Position numbers and translations under genes: made by a program
Part shown: positions 1-7,558 of the stretch, piece after piece
Numbering within the stretch: the stretch's first letter is position 1
Layout: every line of letters starts with the position of its first letter
Origin: Gordonia mangrovi
Lineage (GTDB): Bacteria; Actinomycetota; Actinomycetes; Mycobacteriales; Mycobacteriaceae
NCBI RefSeq assembly: GCF_024734075.1
Contig: NZ_CP102850.1
Location: 1,984,001 to 2,048,000 of the forward strand
DNA length: 64,000 nucleotides
Direction of reading: 5' to 3'
The notes under the pieces: model-generated
The model's input: only the letters and a program-made list of their open reading frames with translations
What the model was told of the DNA's origin: nothing
The model's database searches: none

Positions 1-1148
1 ATCGTGGCGACATCTCGGCCGCCCGGGTACGACGCGAACAAGCCTTGCGACTGGCCCGGACCGTCGACGATCCGGCGCTGGTGGTGGCCGCGTTGACGTG
101 CTGGCGGACCCCGGGGATCTGGTCCACCCGCACCAAGGGCGTCGCCGACGAGGTCATGACGACTGCCGTGCTCGACGCCCTGGGCACCGCCACGGGTATC
201 GATCGGGTGCGCCTGCTGATCAGCGCCGTCTTCGAGTTCGAGGGTTTCGACGACGCGTTCGCCATCGAGTGCGCCGAGGAGGCGCTGCGGCTGGCGCGGG
301 AGACCGACGACGTCGATCTGCGGTGCGCCGCCTTCAACGCCCGCGTCTTCACCGCGCTGGGTCCGGACAGCCGCGATCGGTACCCGGCGCTGGCCACCGA
401 GTTCCTCGAGTTGACCCAGGAGTCCGGCAGCCGCGGGTATGAGGCGGCGGCCCGCTTCTATCTGTTCCTGCTGCGGATGTCGCAGATCGACCTGCCCGGC
501 GCGGTCGCGCAGATGCGCGCCGGCATGGAATGCGCCACCAGCGGACGGGTGGGCGAGCTGGTGGTGGTGCTCTCCGCGTTCAATGCCGTCACCGATGTGC
601 TGCGAGGTGAACTTGATTCCGCTGCAGGTAAATACACCGCTCTGAGCGCTCAGTTGCGGGCGGCCGGGATGCCCGCGGGCAACGAGTTCGACCTCATCGG
701 ACAACTGTGCGTCGGCTGGTTTCGTGGCTCGATCGGACATCTCGTCGAGGAGGTGGGCACCATCTTCGAGCGCTCTCCCCACGCGGTGGGGTGGGTCTAC
801 GTGGACGCACTCATCGATGCCGGCCGGGTGGATGAGGCCCGCGCGATCGCCGACACCGACCCGTACACCAGCCGCGACTACTACTGGACGTCCATGGAGG
901 CCTTCCATGCCCGCGCATTGGTGAAGCTCGGCATGGTCGACGAGGCGGCCCGGCTCTACCAGATCTTGATCGAATGGTCGGGCACCATCGCGGGCCTCAA
1001 CGCCGCGAGCGTCTCGTTCGGCCCGATGGACGTCGTGTTGGCCGAACTCGCCGATCTGATCGGCGATCATGATGGGGCCGAACGGCATCGGCAGATCGCG
1101 GTGGCGGTCGAGGAGAAGGTGCGGCGCGGTCTGACGGCGATCAGCTAG
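1..1148 (+). CDS. C-terminal part of a TPR-containing protein, probably a regulator (5' end outside window)
   Basis: The reading frame is open at the left window edge (first full codon at position 3) and ends with TAG at 1146-1148, so only the C-terminal ~380 residues are seen. They are almost entirely helical, with repeated Ala/Leu-rich helix pairs (for example EEALRLARETDD and DEARAIADTDP), the pattern of tetratricopeptide-like repeats found behind the ATPase domain of large actinobacterial LuxR- or SARP/BTAD-type regulators and in adenylate-cyclase/AAA fusions. No DNA-binding domain or nucleotide motif is visible in this part. It ends convergently with the next gene, overlapping it by 8 bp. 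The regulator assignment is an inference from fold type; the TPR-like character is seen directly. Confidence 0.6.
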   Translation, partial: RGDISAARVRREQALRLARTVDDPALVVAALTCWRTPGIWSTRTKGVADEVMTTAVLDALGTATGIDRVRLLISAVFEFEGFDDAFAIECAEEALRLARETDDVDLRCAAFNARVFTALGPDSRDRYPALATEFLELTQESGSRGYEAAARFYLFLLRMSQIDLPGAVAQMRAGMECATSGRVGELVVVLSAFNAVTDVLRGELDSAAGKYTALSAQLRAAGMPAGNEFDLIGQLCVGWFRGSIGHLVEEVGTIFERSPHAVGWVYVDALIDAGRVDEARAIADTDPYTSRDYYWTSMEAFHARALVKLGMVDEAARLYQILIEWSGTIAGLNAASVSFGPMDVVLAELADLIGDHDGAERHRQIAVAVEEKVRRGLTAIS

Positions 1149-1608
1149 CCGGTGCGCTCGGGTCTCGATCGGTCATCGGTCGACTGGTCACCACCGCCGC
1201 CCACAACGCGGTGCTCACGATCGTCGCGATCCAGCCGGCGAGGTGGATCGGTGAGACGGCGGGCGCGGGTTCGGGCAGGGTGTTCTGCGACCAGAGTGCG
1301 AACAGTCCGAACGCCGAGGTGAATCCGCCGACGCCGAACGCGCACGCCGCCAGTCCCCACCGCCGGGTACACAATGCCGCCGCCGACAAGGCCGCGACCG
1401 CGAGCACCAGCAGGGTGTCGGCACGCATGAGGATCGAGGCGTCCGACCCGCCACCCCACAGGGTCAGCGGCAGGGCCGACGAGGTGGCCGCCACGACGGC
1501 GGTCACCCACAGACCACGTCGTCGCCGACCGCCGGGACGTACCTCGCGGGTCAGGCGCCGTTCGATGCCCGCGAGCTCGCGGTGGTAGTCGGCAAAGACA
1601 TCCTTCAT
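1141..1608 (-). CDS. small integral membrane protein in the efeB operon
   Basis: 155 residues starting at ATG 1606-1608, preceded by a strong GGGAGG ribosome-binding site. The start overlaps the efeB stop in an ATGA arrangement, so translation is probably coupled. The N-terminal ~35 residues are charged and cytosolic-looking (KDVFADYHRELAGIERR). Four hydrophobic segments follow, at roughly residues 33-50, 60-80, 88-106 and 122-142. No family was recognised. Its position last in an operon of a Tat-exported peroxidase and a copper-chaperone lipoprotein suggests an accessory envelope role, perhaps a partner for heme/iron or copper handling, but this is inference only. Longer upstream starts are excluded because they would run through efeB. 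Confidence 0.75.
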   Translation of the reverse strand: MKDVFADYHRELAGIERRLTREVRPGGRRRRGLWVTAVVAATSSALPLTLWGGGSDASILMRADTLLVLAVAALSAAALCTRRWGLAACAFGVGGFTSAFGLFALWSQNTLPEPAPAVSPIHLAGWIATIVSTALWAAVVTSRPMTDRDPSAPAS

Positions 1609-2837
1609 CGCGCACCTCCCACCAACTGTTCGCCGATATATCCACCTTCCCGCACACCCGGCGGTATTGCGAATACCGCAGATCCGACAGGGGTGGTCCA
1701 CTCGTTGAGCGCGTCGGCCTCGGCGAGACGCTGCTGCACCGGCAGGAACTGCTCGTCGATGTCGCGTTGGTAGGCGGTGAAGATGAGGCCGGCATCGCTC
1801 ACCGCGCCGGGCGCGGGCGGGTCGTCGTAGTTGTAGGCGCGGCGCAGGAACTGTTCGCGCGCGGTGCGGTGGTGCGCCCGCGCGATGTGCGCGTTCTCCG
1901 GGATCACCGTGATGCCGTTCTTCGTGGCACCGAAATCCGGTTGGTCGTGTTCGTCCTGCCCGGTCAACGGCGCACCGGTGTCCTGGCGACGCCCGATGGA
2001 CAGGTTCCGTCCGTGGGTGTCGAGTTCGTCCCACGTGTCGAGCTCCATCCGGATCCGACGCAGCACCAGCGTGGTGCCGCCGGCGAACCACGGCTGTCCG
2101 GCACCCGCATCCCACACCAGGTCGTCGATCTCCGCGCCCGGGGCGGGATTGACCGTGCCGTCGACGCTGCCCATGAGGTTGCGCATCGTCGCACCGTCGT
2201 CGGCTGTGCCGCGCGCGGTGCGGAAACCGCGTTGGGTCCAGCGGATCGTCGTCATCGACCGCACGTTCTTCAGCAGCACCCGCGACGCGTGGGCGAGGGT
2301 CATCGGGTCGTCACAGCCGAGGTGCAACAGCAGGTCGCCGCCGCTCCACTGCGGCTCGAGCCGATCGATCGTGAACGACGGTAGGTCGCGCACCGACGGC
2401 GGCCGGGCTTCGGCCAGCCCGATCCGGTCGAACAGCGACGGCCCGAAGCCGACCGTCACCGTCAACCGTGCCGGGGCGGCGGCGAGTTCGGGTTCGGTGT
2501 CGGCCAGCGCCGGACGACCCGCGGTGAGCCGTGCCGCGTCGGCCGTCCACAACCGCAGGATCGAGATCAGTTCGTCGCGTCCGGCGTCGGGGCGCAGATC
2601 GAGCGCCACGAACTGGGCGTGGGCCTGCGGCGGGGTGTCCACCCCGGCCTGGTGGGCGCCGTAGAACGCGATCGTGTCGCCGCCGAAAGTCGTGGGCTGC
2701 GTGGCTGCTCCGACGGCCATCGAGGTGGCCGCCGCACCGACGCCGGCAGCGCCGAGCGCGGCGGCGCCTCCGGTGAGGAGACGCCGCCGACTGACGCCGG
2801 CACCGGGTCGGTGTGGCCGGTCAGGCACCGGATTCAC
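1605..2837 (-). CDS. efeB: Dyp-type peroxidase / deferrochelatase, Tat-exported (EfeB type)
   Basis: 410 residues from a GTG start. The N-terminus carries a twin-arginine signal (SRRRLLTGG) followed by an Ala/Gly-rich hydrophobic stretch, so the enzyme is exported folded with its heme. The Dyp signature GSVDG (GxxDG, with the distal Asp) lies near residue 230, and a His/Arg-rich proximal segment (ENAHIARAHH) near residue 325. The length fits the Tat-exported EfeB subfamily. EfeB-type proteins are heme peroxidases, proposed in some bacteria to support iron release or uptake with EfeO and the permease EfeU. Neither EfeU nor EfeO is visible here; the partners are a PCu(A)C lipoprotein (17-bp overlap upstream) and a small membrane protein (ATGA overlap downstream). 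This suggests a variant cell-surface metal/heme module. Confidence 0.9.
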   Translation of the reverse strand: MNPVPDRPHRPGAGVSRRRLLTGGAAALGAAGVGAAATSMAVGAATQPTTFGGDTIAFYGAHQAGVDTPPQAHAQFVALDLRPDAGRDELISILRLWTADAARLTAGRPALADTEPELAAAPARLTVTVGFGPSLFDRIGLAEARPPSVRDLPSFTIDRLEPQWSGGDLLLHLGCDDPMTLAHASRVLLKNVRSMTTIRWTQRGFRTARGTADDGATMRNLMGSVDGTVNPAPGAEIDDLVWDAGAGQPWFAGGTTLVLRRIRMELDTWDELDTHGRNLSIGRRQDTGAPLTGQDEHDQPDFGATKNGITVIPENAHIARAHHRTAREQFLRRAYNYDDPPAPGAVSDAGLIFTAYQRDIDEQFLPVQQRLAEADALNEWTTPVGSAVFAIPPGVREGGYIGEQLVGGAR

Positions 2838-3423
2838 TGGTCATCGGCATGTCACCGCCATGGCCTGGGGCGTACTCCTCGTCGGCGCCCGGGAAGTCGC
2901 GGGCCTGCGCGGTGAAGCCGGCCGTCGACCCGTCGGACATGGTGAGCTCGACGGTGATGTCCTGGCCGGGCGTGATCGGCGCCGGCAGGTCGAACAGCAT
3001 CAGGTGATCGCCGCCGGGCGCCAACGTGAGTGTGCTGTCGGCGGGGATGACGAATCCGCCGTCCTTCTCCTGCATCGTCATCGCACCGGCCGAATCGGCC
3101 ACCACCTCGTGGAGTTCCATCCGACCGGCCGCCGGCGACGATGCCGACACGACCTGCAGGTCATCGGAGCTGTCGTTGACGAGATCACCGAAGACGGCGG
3201 TCATCTCCCCCTGCGGCACCGCCTTGACCCACTGGTCGCTGACGGTCAGTGACTGGGCGGCGGTCGTGTCGGAGTCGTCGGAGCAGCCGGCCAGTAGCGC
3301 CAGACCGAGCAGCGCGGCGAGCACGGCGACGGGCGCACCGGCCCGCCTCGACCGGCGTCGGGCGACTGTGCGGGGACGGGGCGGCGCCAGGTGTGCGGAG
3401 TTGGTGGTGATGGTGTCGGACAT
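2821..3423 (-). CDS. PCu(A)C-family copper chaperone, lipoprotein
   Basis: 200 residues from ATG 3421-3423. The N-terminus is Arg-rich, followed by a hydrophobic segment ending in the lipobox LLAGC (Cys near residue 47), so the mature protein should be lipid-anchored outside the membrane. The PCu(A)C signature is visible: MELHEV, then MTMQE about ten residues later, then GDHLML further on, giving the Met/His set that binds Cu(I). The His/Met-rich tail (HGGDMPM) may add metal ligands. This family delivers copper to cytochrome oxidase CuA sites and often sits beside Dyp peroxidases and CopC/CopD-like membrane proteins in actinobacteria. The gene leads the operon with efeB (17-bp overlap). The promoter should lie in the ~130 bp between this start and the end of the next upstream gene. 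Confidence 0.9.
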   Translation of the reverse strand: MSDTITTNSAHLAPPRPRTVARRRSRRAGAPVAVLAALLGLALLAGCSDDSDTTAAQSLTVSDQWVKAVPQGEMTAVFGDLVNDSSDDLQVVSASSPAAGRMELHEVVADSAGAMTMQEKDGGFVIPADSTLTLAPGGDHLMLFDLPAPITPGQDITVELTMSDGSTAGFTAQARDFPGADEEYAPGHGGDMPMTSESGA

Positions 3424-3552
3424 GGGGTATGGGCCCTTTCAGGCAGGAAGAACTGCGATGGATGGCGCCCGCGGCACGCGCGGCTGTCGACGTACACCGA
3501 TACGGGTGCCGTCGCTCACGCGGCCGGTAGAAGGCGCGCGGAAGGTCAGTGG

Positions 3553-4071
3553 TCAGGCAGCGCAGAACTGCGGAGGGCCGCGGGTACCCCGGCCCGAGGC
3601 AAGAGACAACAGTGTCGGAGCGCAACCGGCCGCATGGGTGACCGGCCGCCGGGCCGGCGCCGCATCGGATGCCGACACGGCCAGCAGACGCAACACCCGG
3701 CGGATGGAGGTCAGCAGCACGCGGATCAGGTGCTCGGCGCACCACAGCCCGAGGCCGACCAGCACGGCGACGCCCAAGTGGCCGGCCGCCATCGCCGCCG
3801 ACGGAACATGAACATGTCCCGAGCCGACCGACAGCAACAGGTGCAGGGCGCCCTGGCCGACGACGAGCTGGCCGATCAGCCTCCGCAGGGTGGTGCCGCG
3901 CGCTGCGGACATCAGCCCGATCCCGGCACAGCCGGCGAGCACGAGGACGAGCATGCCGGTCGAGGGCAGCATTCCGCCGGCCAGACTGTGCGCCGGGACC
4001 GCCGCCGCACCTGCCACGATGCCCACACCGGCGCCACGCAGGCGGGCGGCGAATGCGGGCACGTTGGACAT
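3553..4071 (-). CDS. multi-pass membrane protein, possibly copper-related
   Basis: 172 residues from ATG 4069-4071 (MSNVPAF); an in-frame extension to 4125 has no better start evidence. Four hydrophobic helices are visible (about residues 12-30, 36-53, 68-85 and 90-108). Two His-containing turns (LAGG after PAHS, and SGHVHVP) could ligate metal, and the C-terminal tail ends in a Cys-containing stretch (GPPQFCAA). It lies upstream of the PCu(A)C-efeB operon on the same strand, separated by ~130 bp. Small His-rich membrane proteins are common neighbours of PCu(A)C genes in Mycobacteriales, so a role in copper homeostasis is reasonable, but no family was identified with certainty. Confidence 0.65.
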   Translation of the reverse strand: MSNVPAFAARLRGAGVGIVAGAAAVPAHSLAGGMLPSTGMLVLVLAGCAGIGLMSAARGTTLRRLIGQLVVGQGALHLLLSVGSGHVHVPSAAMAAGHLGVAVLVGLGLWCAEHLIRVLLTSIRRVLRLLAVSASDAAPARRPVTHAAGCAPTLLSLASGRGTRGPPQFCAA

Positions 4072-4168
4072 TCTTCGGAGTCTACCGGGGTGGTTCGAGC
4101 GCCCGGAGGCCGCTATGACCTGCATCGTTCGGCGCCTGGTGCGCTGCTGCGGCCTCTACTCTGGAGGC

Positions 4169-4561
4169 ATGGTGCCGACGTCACAGCCCGCCACCGAGAT
4201 CACCGCAACCTTCCTCACGGGGTTCGCCGTCTTCCAGACGGCGCTCGCTGCCGGCGCCCCGTGGGGCGCGGCCAGTTATGGCGGCGGACACGCCGGCCGG
4301 CTGCCCATGGGGTTGCGGCGCCTCAGTGGTGTGGCCGCGGTTGTGTACACGGCCGGAGCGGGTGCGCTCGTGGCACGGCTCGGAGATCCCGGGGTTCGAC
4401 GACGAGCACTGACCGGCCTGACCGGGGTGATGGCGGCCGGCACGGTGATGAACACGGTGTCGCGTTCGCCGGTCGAACGCGTCTGGGGTCCGGTGTGCGC
4501 AGCGACCGCGGTGGCGGCCTGGCGGGCCCGCAGCGAACAGGTCACTTCTCGGATGGCGTGA
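4169..4561 (+). CDS. small membrane protein of unknown function
   Basis: 130 residues. ATG 4169 is chosen because GGAGG lies just upstream; the frame stays open further left, but that part overlaps the opposite-strand membrane gene and has no good start. Four hydrophobic segments are predicted by eye (about residues 13-30, 52-70, 80-97 and 106-122), with a basic C-terminus (WRARSEQVTSRMA). No motif was recognised. It is transcribed divergently from the copper-related genes and is followed after ~170 bp by a DNA glycosylase. Confidence 0.65.
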   Translation: MVPTSQPATEITATFLTGFAVFQTALAAGAPWGAASYGGGHAGRLPMGLRRLSGVAAVVYTAGAGALVARLGDPGVRRRALTGLTGVMAAGTVMNTVSRSPVERVWGPVCAATAVAAWRARSEQVTSRMA

Positions 4562-4727
4562 ACTTCCCAAACGACGCCGGCATGCAGTGCCGCGGCGAGC
4601 TCGATCGCCGCGAGTCGGTACGGAGAACGCCGGTCGTCGACCGCCCGTGCGGACCGCGCCGACCCGCTACGACGTGGCTTGTCGCGTCGTATCCTCGAAG
4701 GATCTGTTCTCGGCAGATCGGATCGCG

Positions 4728-5582
4728 ATGACGACGAAGACCGTCCGGCATGACGTCTTGGGTCCGTGGTCGTTGGCGACCAGCCAGGACTTCTGGGAGG
4801 GATTCGCTCCCGCCGCGCTCCGCGGACAGCGTCTGGGCACACTGACCACAGTCTTCCGGGTGGACGCGGACTGGTCTGTCGCGGAGCTGACGCTGATCCA
4901 GCAGGACACGGTCGCCGACGTGACCGTCACCGGCGAGGGAGACCTCGAGGCCGCTGTGGCCCAGGCGATGCAGTTCCTCGCACTCGACGTCGACGCCCGG
5001 GAATGGCCGGAGATCGGGCATCGCGACGAGGTCATCGCAGAGGCACAACACGAGTTGCCGGGCCTGCGGCCGTGCGGATTCCACTCCGCCTACGAGGCAG
5101 CGGCCTGGTCGGTGCTGTCGCAGCGGGTGCGGATAACGCAGGCCGCACATCTCCGACAACGCCTCATCGCCGACCACGGCGACGGCGGTGCGTTCCCGTC
5201 CCCGGAGACGGTGCTGCGCCTCGACCTGGACCTTCCGGGTCGGAAGGCCGAGTATCTGCACGCGATCGCTGCCGCCGCGCTCGACGGTGTGCTCGACACC
5301 GCCGAGCTGCGCGCGATGACCCCCGACGAAGCAATGACTCGCGTGCAGTCGATCACCGGGGTCGGACCGTTTGCCGCCGAGCTGATCGTGTTGCGCGGCG
5401 CCAACTCCCCCGACGCCATACCGACCCACGAACGCCGACTGGAGGCCGCGGTCGCCGAACGCTACGGGACCGAGCGGTCGCTGACCGAGGTCGCCGAGGC
5501 GTGGCGACCGTTCCGGACGTGGGCGTCGGTGTACCTGCGGGCGTTGGGGGAGCGGCGGTCTTCCGGCACAGAGCAGGGCTGA
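4728..5582 (+). CDS. AlkA/OGG-like HhH-GPD DNA glycosylase homologue
   Basis: 284 residues from ATG 4728 (MTTKTVRHD); the frame extends to 4587 but the extra 47 residues look non-coding and no clear ribosome-binding site marks either start. The N-terminal ~110 residues resemble the AlkA-type N-domain. The helix-hairpin-helix is clear (SITGVGPFAAELIVLRG, near residue 205), followed by PDAIPTHERRLE. In E. coli AlkA the corresponding position after the hairpin holds the catalytic Asp (LPDD); here the aligned residues are Thr-His-Glu. The protein therefore belongs to the 3-methyladenine glycosylase 2 family, but its catalytic residue is non-canonical. Expected role: base-excision repair of alkylated bases, cytosolic. 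Activity is uncertain. Confidence 0.8.
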   Translation: MTTKTVRHDVLGPWSLATSQDFWEGFAPAALRGQRLGTLTTVFRVDADWSVAELTLIQQDTVADVTVTGEGDLEAAVAQAMQFLALDVDAREWPEIGHRDEVIAEAQHELPGLRPCGFHSAYEAAAWSVLSQRVRITQAAHLRQRLIADHGDGGAFPSPETVLRLDLDLPGRKAEYLHAIAAAALDGVLDTAELRAMTPDEAMTRVQSITGVGPFAAELIVLRGANSPDAIPTHERRLEAAVAERYGTERSLTEVAEAWRPFRTWASVYLRALGERRSSGTEQG

Positions 5583-5959
5583 CGTCAGATGGACAACGTC
5601 ACGGCACAAGGACGAAGAACCCGACCCCATAGCCTTGCCGCGCACGAACCGGCGAATTCTTCGTATACGGAATGACTCCGAATTGGACCAATCCTGAGCC
5701 CGTGACGATGTCACGGCTCACGCTCACTCCCCGGCGCGGACCAAACGTGGCAGCAAAGAAGTGCTCCTCGTTGAATGCTATCGCGCTGATGTGACTCGTG
5801 CCGATCACAACGGTGCATCGCGGATTCTTCTTCCACCCCGTGCCGGAGCCGGTAAACCCGAAGGAGGTCACAGTGACTCGAACGACTCCGCGTTTGCCCT
5901 TCGGCGCAGTGAGTCGGGCATTCAGCGTCCCGTGGCAATAGTAGGACTTTGTTAGGTCG

Positions 5960-7270
5960 GTGTGTCGCAACGGATTTCGCTGGTGCGGCTGGGATAATCG
6001 TGAGGTGGATGACAGGGAGTTGCGGCGGGTCGAGACGGAGCTGGATTCGTTTGTCAATCAAGTGTTCTCATCGTTGCTCCGTAAGGATCGGCGGGCTGTC
6101 GCGGGCTTGTATCTACGTGGCGTGATGCTCGATGGTCGACGCAAATCGATGCAGCCGATGGCGCAGCGATTGCGGGTGGATCATCAACGGCTACAGCAGT
6201 TCGTCACCACCTCGCCGTGGGATGTGGGTCCGGTGCGGCGAACACTGTCTCGCAAAGCGTGCGATCTGATCAGCCCGGATGCGTGGGTTGTTGATGACAC
6301 CGGGTTCGCCAAAGACGGGCCGGCATCGGCGTGTGTGGCTCGCCAATACTCGGGCACCCTCGGCAAGGTCGGCAATTGCCAGATCGCCGTCAGCGTGCAC
6401 GCCGCGACCGACATTGCCTCAGCTCCGCTGGATTGGCGACTATTCGTACCTGAGAGCTGGGACGATACCGGCGAGGACCTCGATGACTCCAGTCGGGCAG
6501 CGATCAGCCAGGCACGCCGCCGCTGCGCGATCCCGTCGGCCGAGCAGCACCGCCGCAAGTGGGAGATGGCCGTGGAGATGATCGATGAACTCATCGACTG
6601 GGGACGCATCCCACCGGTGGTCGTCGGTGACGCCGGCTACGGCGACGCCACCGAGTTTCGGCGCGCCCTGACCGACCGCGGCATCGACTACGTGCTGGCG
6701 GTCAAATCCGCCACCACCGCCCATACTGGCGATGCGGTACCGGTCACCACGGCGCCCACAGGCCGCCGAGGCCGTCCGGCCGGACCCCGATACCCCGACC
6801 CACCGGCGTCCTGCAAAGAACTCGTGATAGCCGCCGGCCGTGCCGCGGCCACCGAAATCACCTGGCGCCAGCCCACCAACCCCGACCCAACTGCTCATGC
6901 CACGGTGATGCGCTCACGCTTTGTCACCCTGCGTATCCGACCTGCCAACCGCGATATCCCCCGAGCCGCCGACGGCAGTCTGCCCGTACTCTGGCTCATC
7001 GCCGAATGGCCCAGCGGCAAAGCGGAACCCACCGACTACTGGATGTCCACCCTGCCACCCGACACACCCGCCAGCACCCTCGTACGCCTGGCCAAACTCC
7101 GCTGGCGCATCGAACACGACTACCGCGAACTCAAAACCGGACTCGGCCTCGACCACTTCGAAGGCCGCACCTGGCTCGGCTGGCACCACCACGCCACACT
7201 GGTCACCGCCGCCCACCTCTTCCTGACCACCCTGCGGCTGACCCACCCAAAAGCCTCTGGGCAGGCCTGA
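5960..7270 (+). CDS. IS701-family DDE transposase
   Basis: 436 residues from GTG 5960, 18 bp inside the left inverted repeat. The RNase H-fold catalytic residues can be placed: first Asp in VVDDTGFAKDG (near residue 105), second in VVGDAGYGDA (near residue 220), and Glu in HDYRELKTGLGLDHFEGR (near residue 400). The segment VARQYSGTLGKVGNCQ is a family hallmark. The zero frame stops at TGA 7268-7270, earlier than usual: the expected family C-terminus (SLWAGLTLYGVLREIQ...) is encoded in the -1 frame and ends with TAA at 7357-7359 inside the right inverted repeat. A slippery heptamer sits at the junction. The product is cytosolic and binds the terminal repeats. Confidence 0.93.
   Translation: MCRNGFRWCGWDNREVDDRELRRVETELDSFVNQVFSSLLRKDRRAVAGLYLRGVMLDGRRKSMQPMAQRLRVDHQRLQQFVTTSPWDVGPVRRTLSRKACDLISPDAWVVDDTGFAKDGPASACVARQYSGTLGKVGNCQIAVSVHAATDIASAPLDWRLFVPESWDDTGEDLDDSSRAAISQARRRCAIPSAEQHRRKWEMAVEMIDELIDWGRIPPVVVGDAGYGDATEFRRALTDRGIDYVLAVKSATTAHTGDAVPVTTAPTGRRGRPAGPRYPDPPASCKELVIAAGRAAATEITWRQPTNPDPTAHATVMRSRFVTLRIRPANRDIPRAADGSLPVLWLIAEWPSGKAEPTDYWMSTLPPDTPASTLVRLAKLRWRIEHDYRELKTGLGLDHFEGRTWLGWHHHATLVTAAHLFLTTLRLTHPKASGQA
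7246..7252 (+). other. candidate -1 ribosomal frameshift site in the transposase gene
   Basis: The heptamer CCCAAAA is read as C CCA AAA in the zero frame, the X XXY YYZ register needed for -1 slippage. Slippage would skip the TGA at 7268-7270 and add 35 residues that look like the normal IS701 C-terminus, giving about 466 residues. Copy 2 carries the same site on the minus strand at 48846-48852. No stimulatory hairpin was verified. Confidence 0.5.
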
Positions 7271-7558
7271 CCCTCTACGGCGTACTGCGCGAAATCCAAC
7301 GCGCACTGGCCCATTGGATCGGCACCTGCCCGCTCTGCCACCACACCTTTCCAACCTAACAAAGTCCTAATAGTCGTGGTCACCGAAAGTGCCGAAATTG
7401 TCACTCCCGAGAACGGGTCCCGCTGGCGGCGCCGACTGCGCACTTCCAGTCCCGACAATAGTCAGCGTCGCTGTCACCGCGGCAACGATCAGCGCCACAA
7501 GCCTCTTTCGCAATGCGATTACCTCATCTGTCGTCTGTGCTGGCGGTCTCGAGAAGTG

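Larger units (their letters stand above)
5942..7369 (+). mobile_element. IS701-family insertion sequence, copy 1
   Basis: 1428 bp, bounded by near-perfect terminal inverted repeats beginning TAGGACTTTGTTAGGT (18 of the outer 19 positions match). It is flanked by the direct repeat ATAG (5938-5941 and 7370-7373). IS701 elements make 4-bp duplications, usually at YTAR-like sites, which fits. A single transposase gene fills the element. Copy 2 lies inverted at 48729-50156, has the same length and encodes an identical transposase. The element interrupts a secreted-protein gene on the minus strand. Confidence 0.93.
5599..7513 (-). pseudogene. secreted protein gene interrupted by an IS701-family element
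   Basis: Two halves of one minus-strand gene flank the IS. The 5' part starts at TTG 7513 (GAGGT ribosome-binding site) and runs to 7370; it encodes a signal peptide (MRKRLVALIVAAV, cleavage near GSAQSA) and the early mature region. The 3' part runs from 5941 to the TGA at 5599-5601. Removing the IS and one copy of the 4-bp duplication joins ...GDHDY to CHGTL... in frame, giving an intact 160-residue exported protein. It lies 45 bp downstream of the 414-residue secreted protein gene and was probably co-transcribed with it. No family was recognised. The 3' fragment has no start of its own, so the gene is most likely inactive. Confidence 0.85.

Noticed and set aside
3890..4168. Longer start for the membrane protein at 4169
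   Set aside because: The extension overlaps the opposite-strand membrane gene, has no good ribosome-binding site and looks like a shadow; GGAGG marks ATG 4169.
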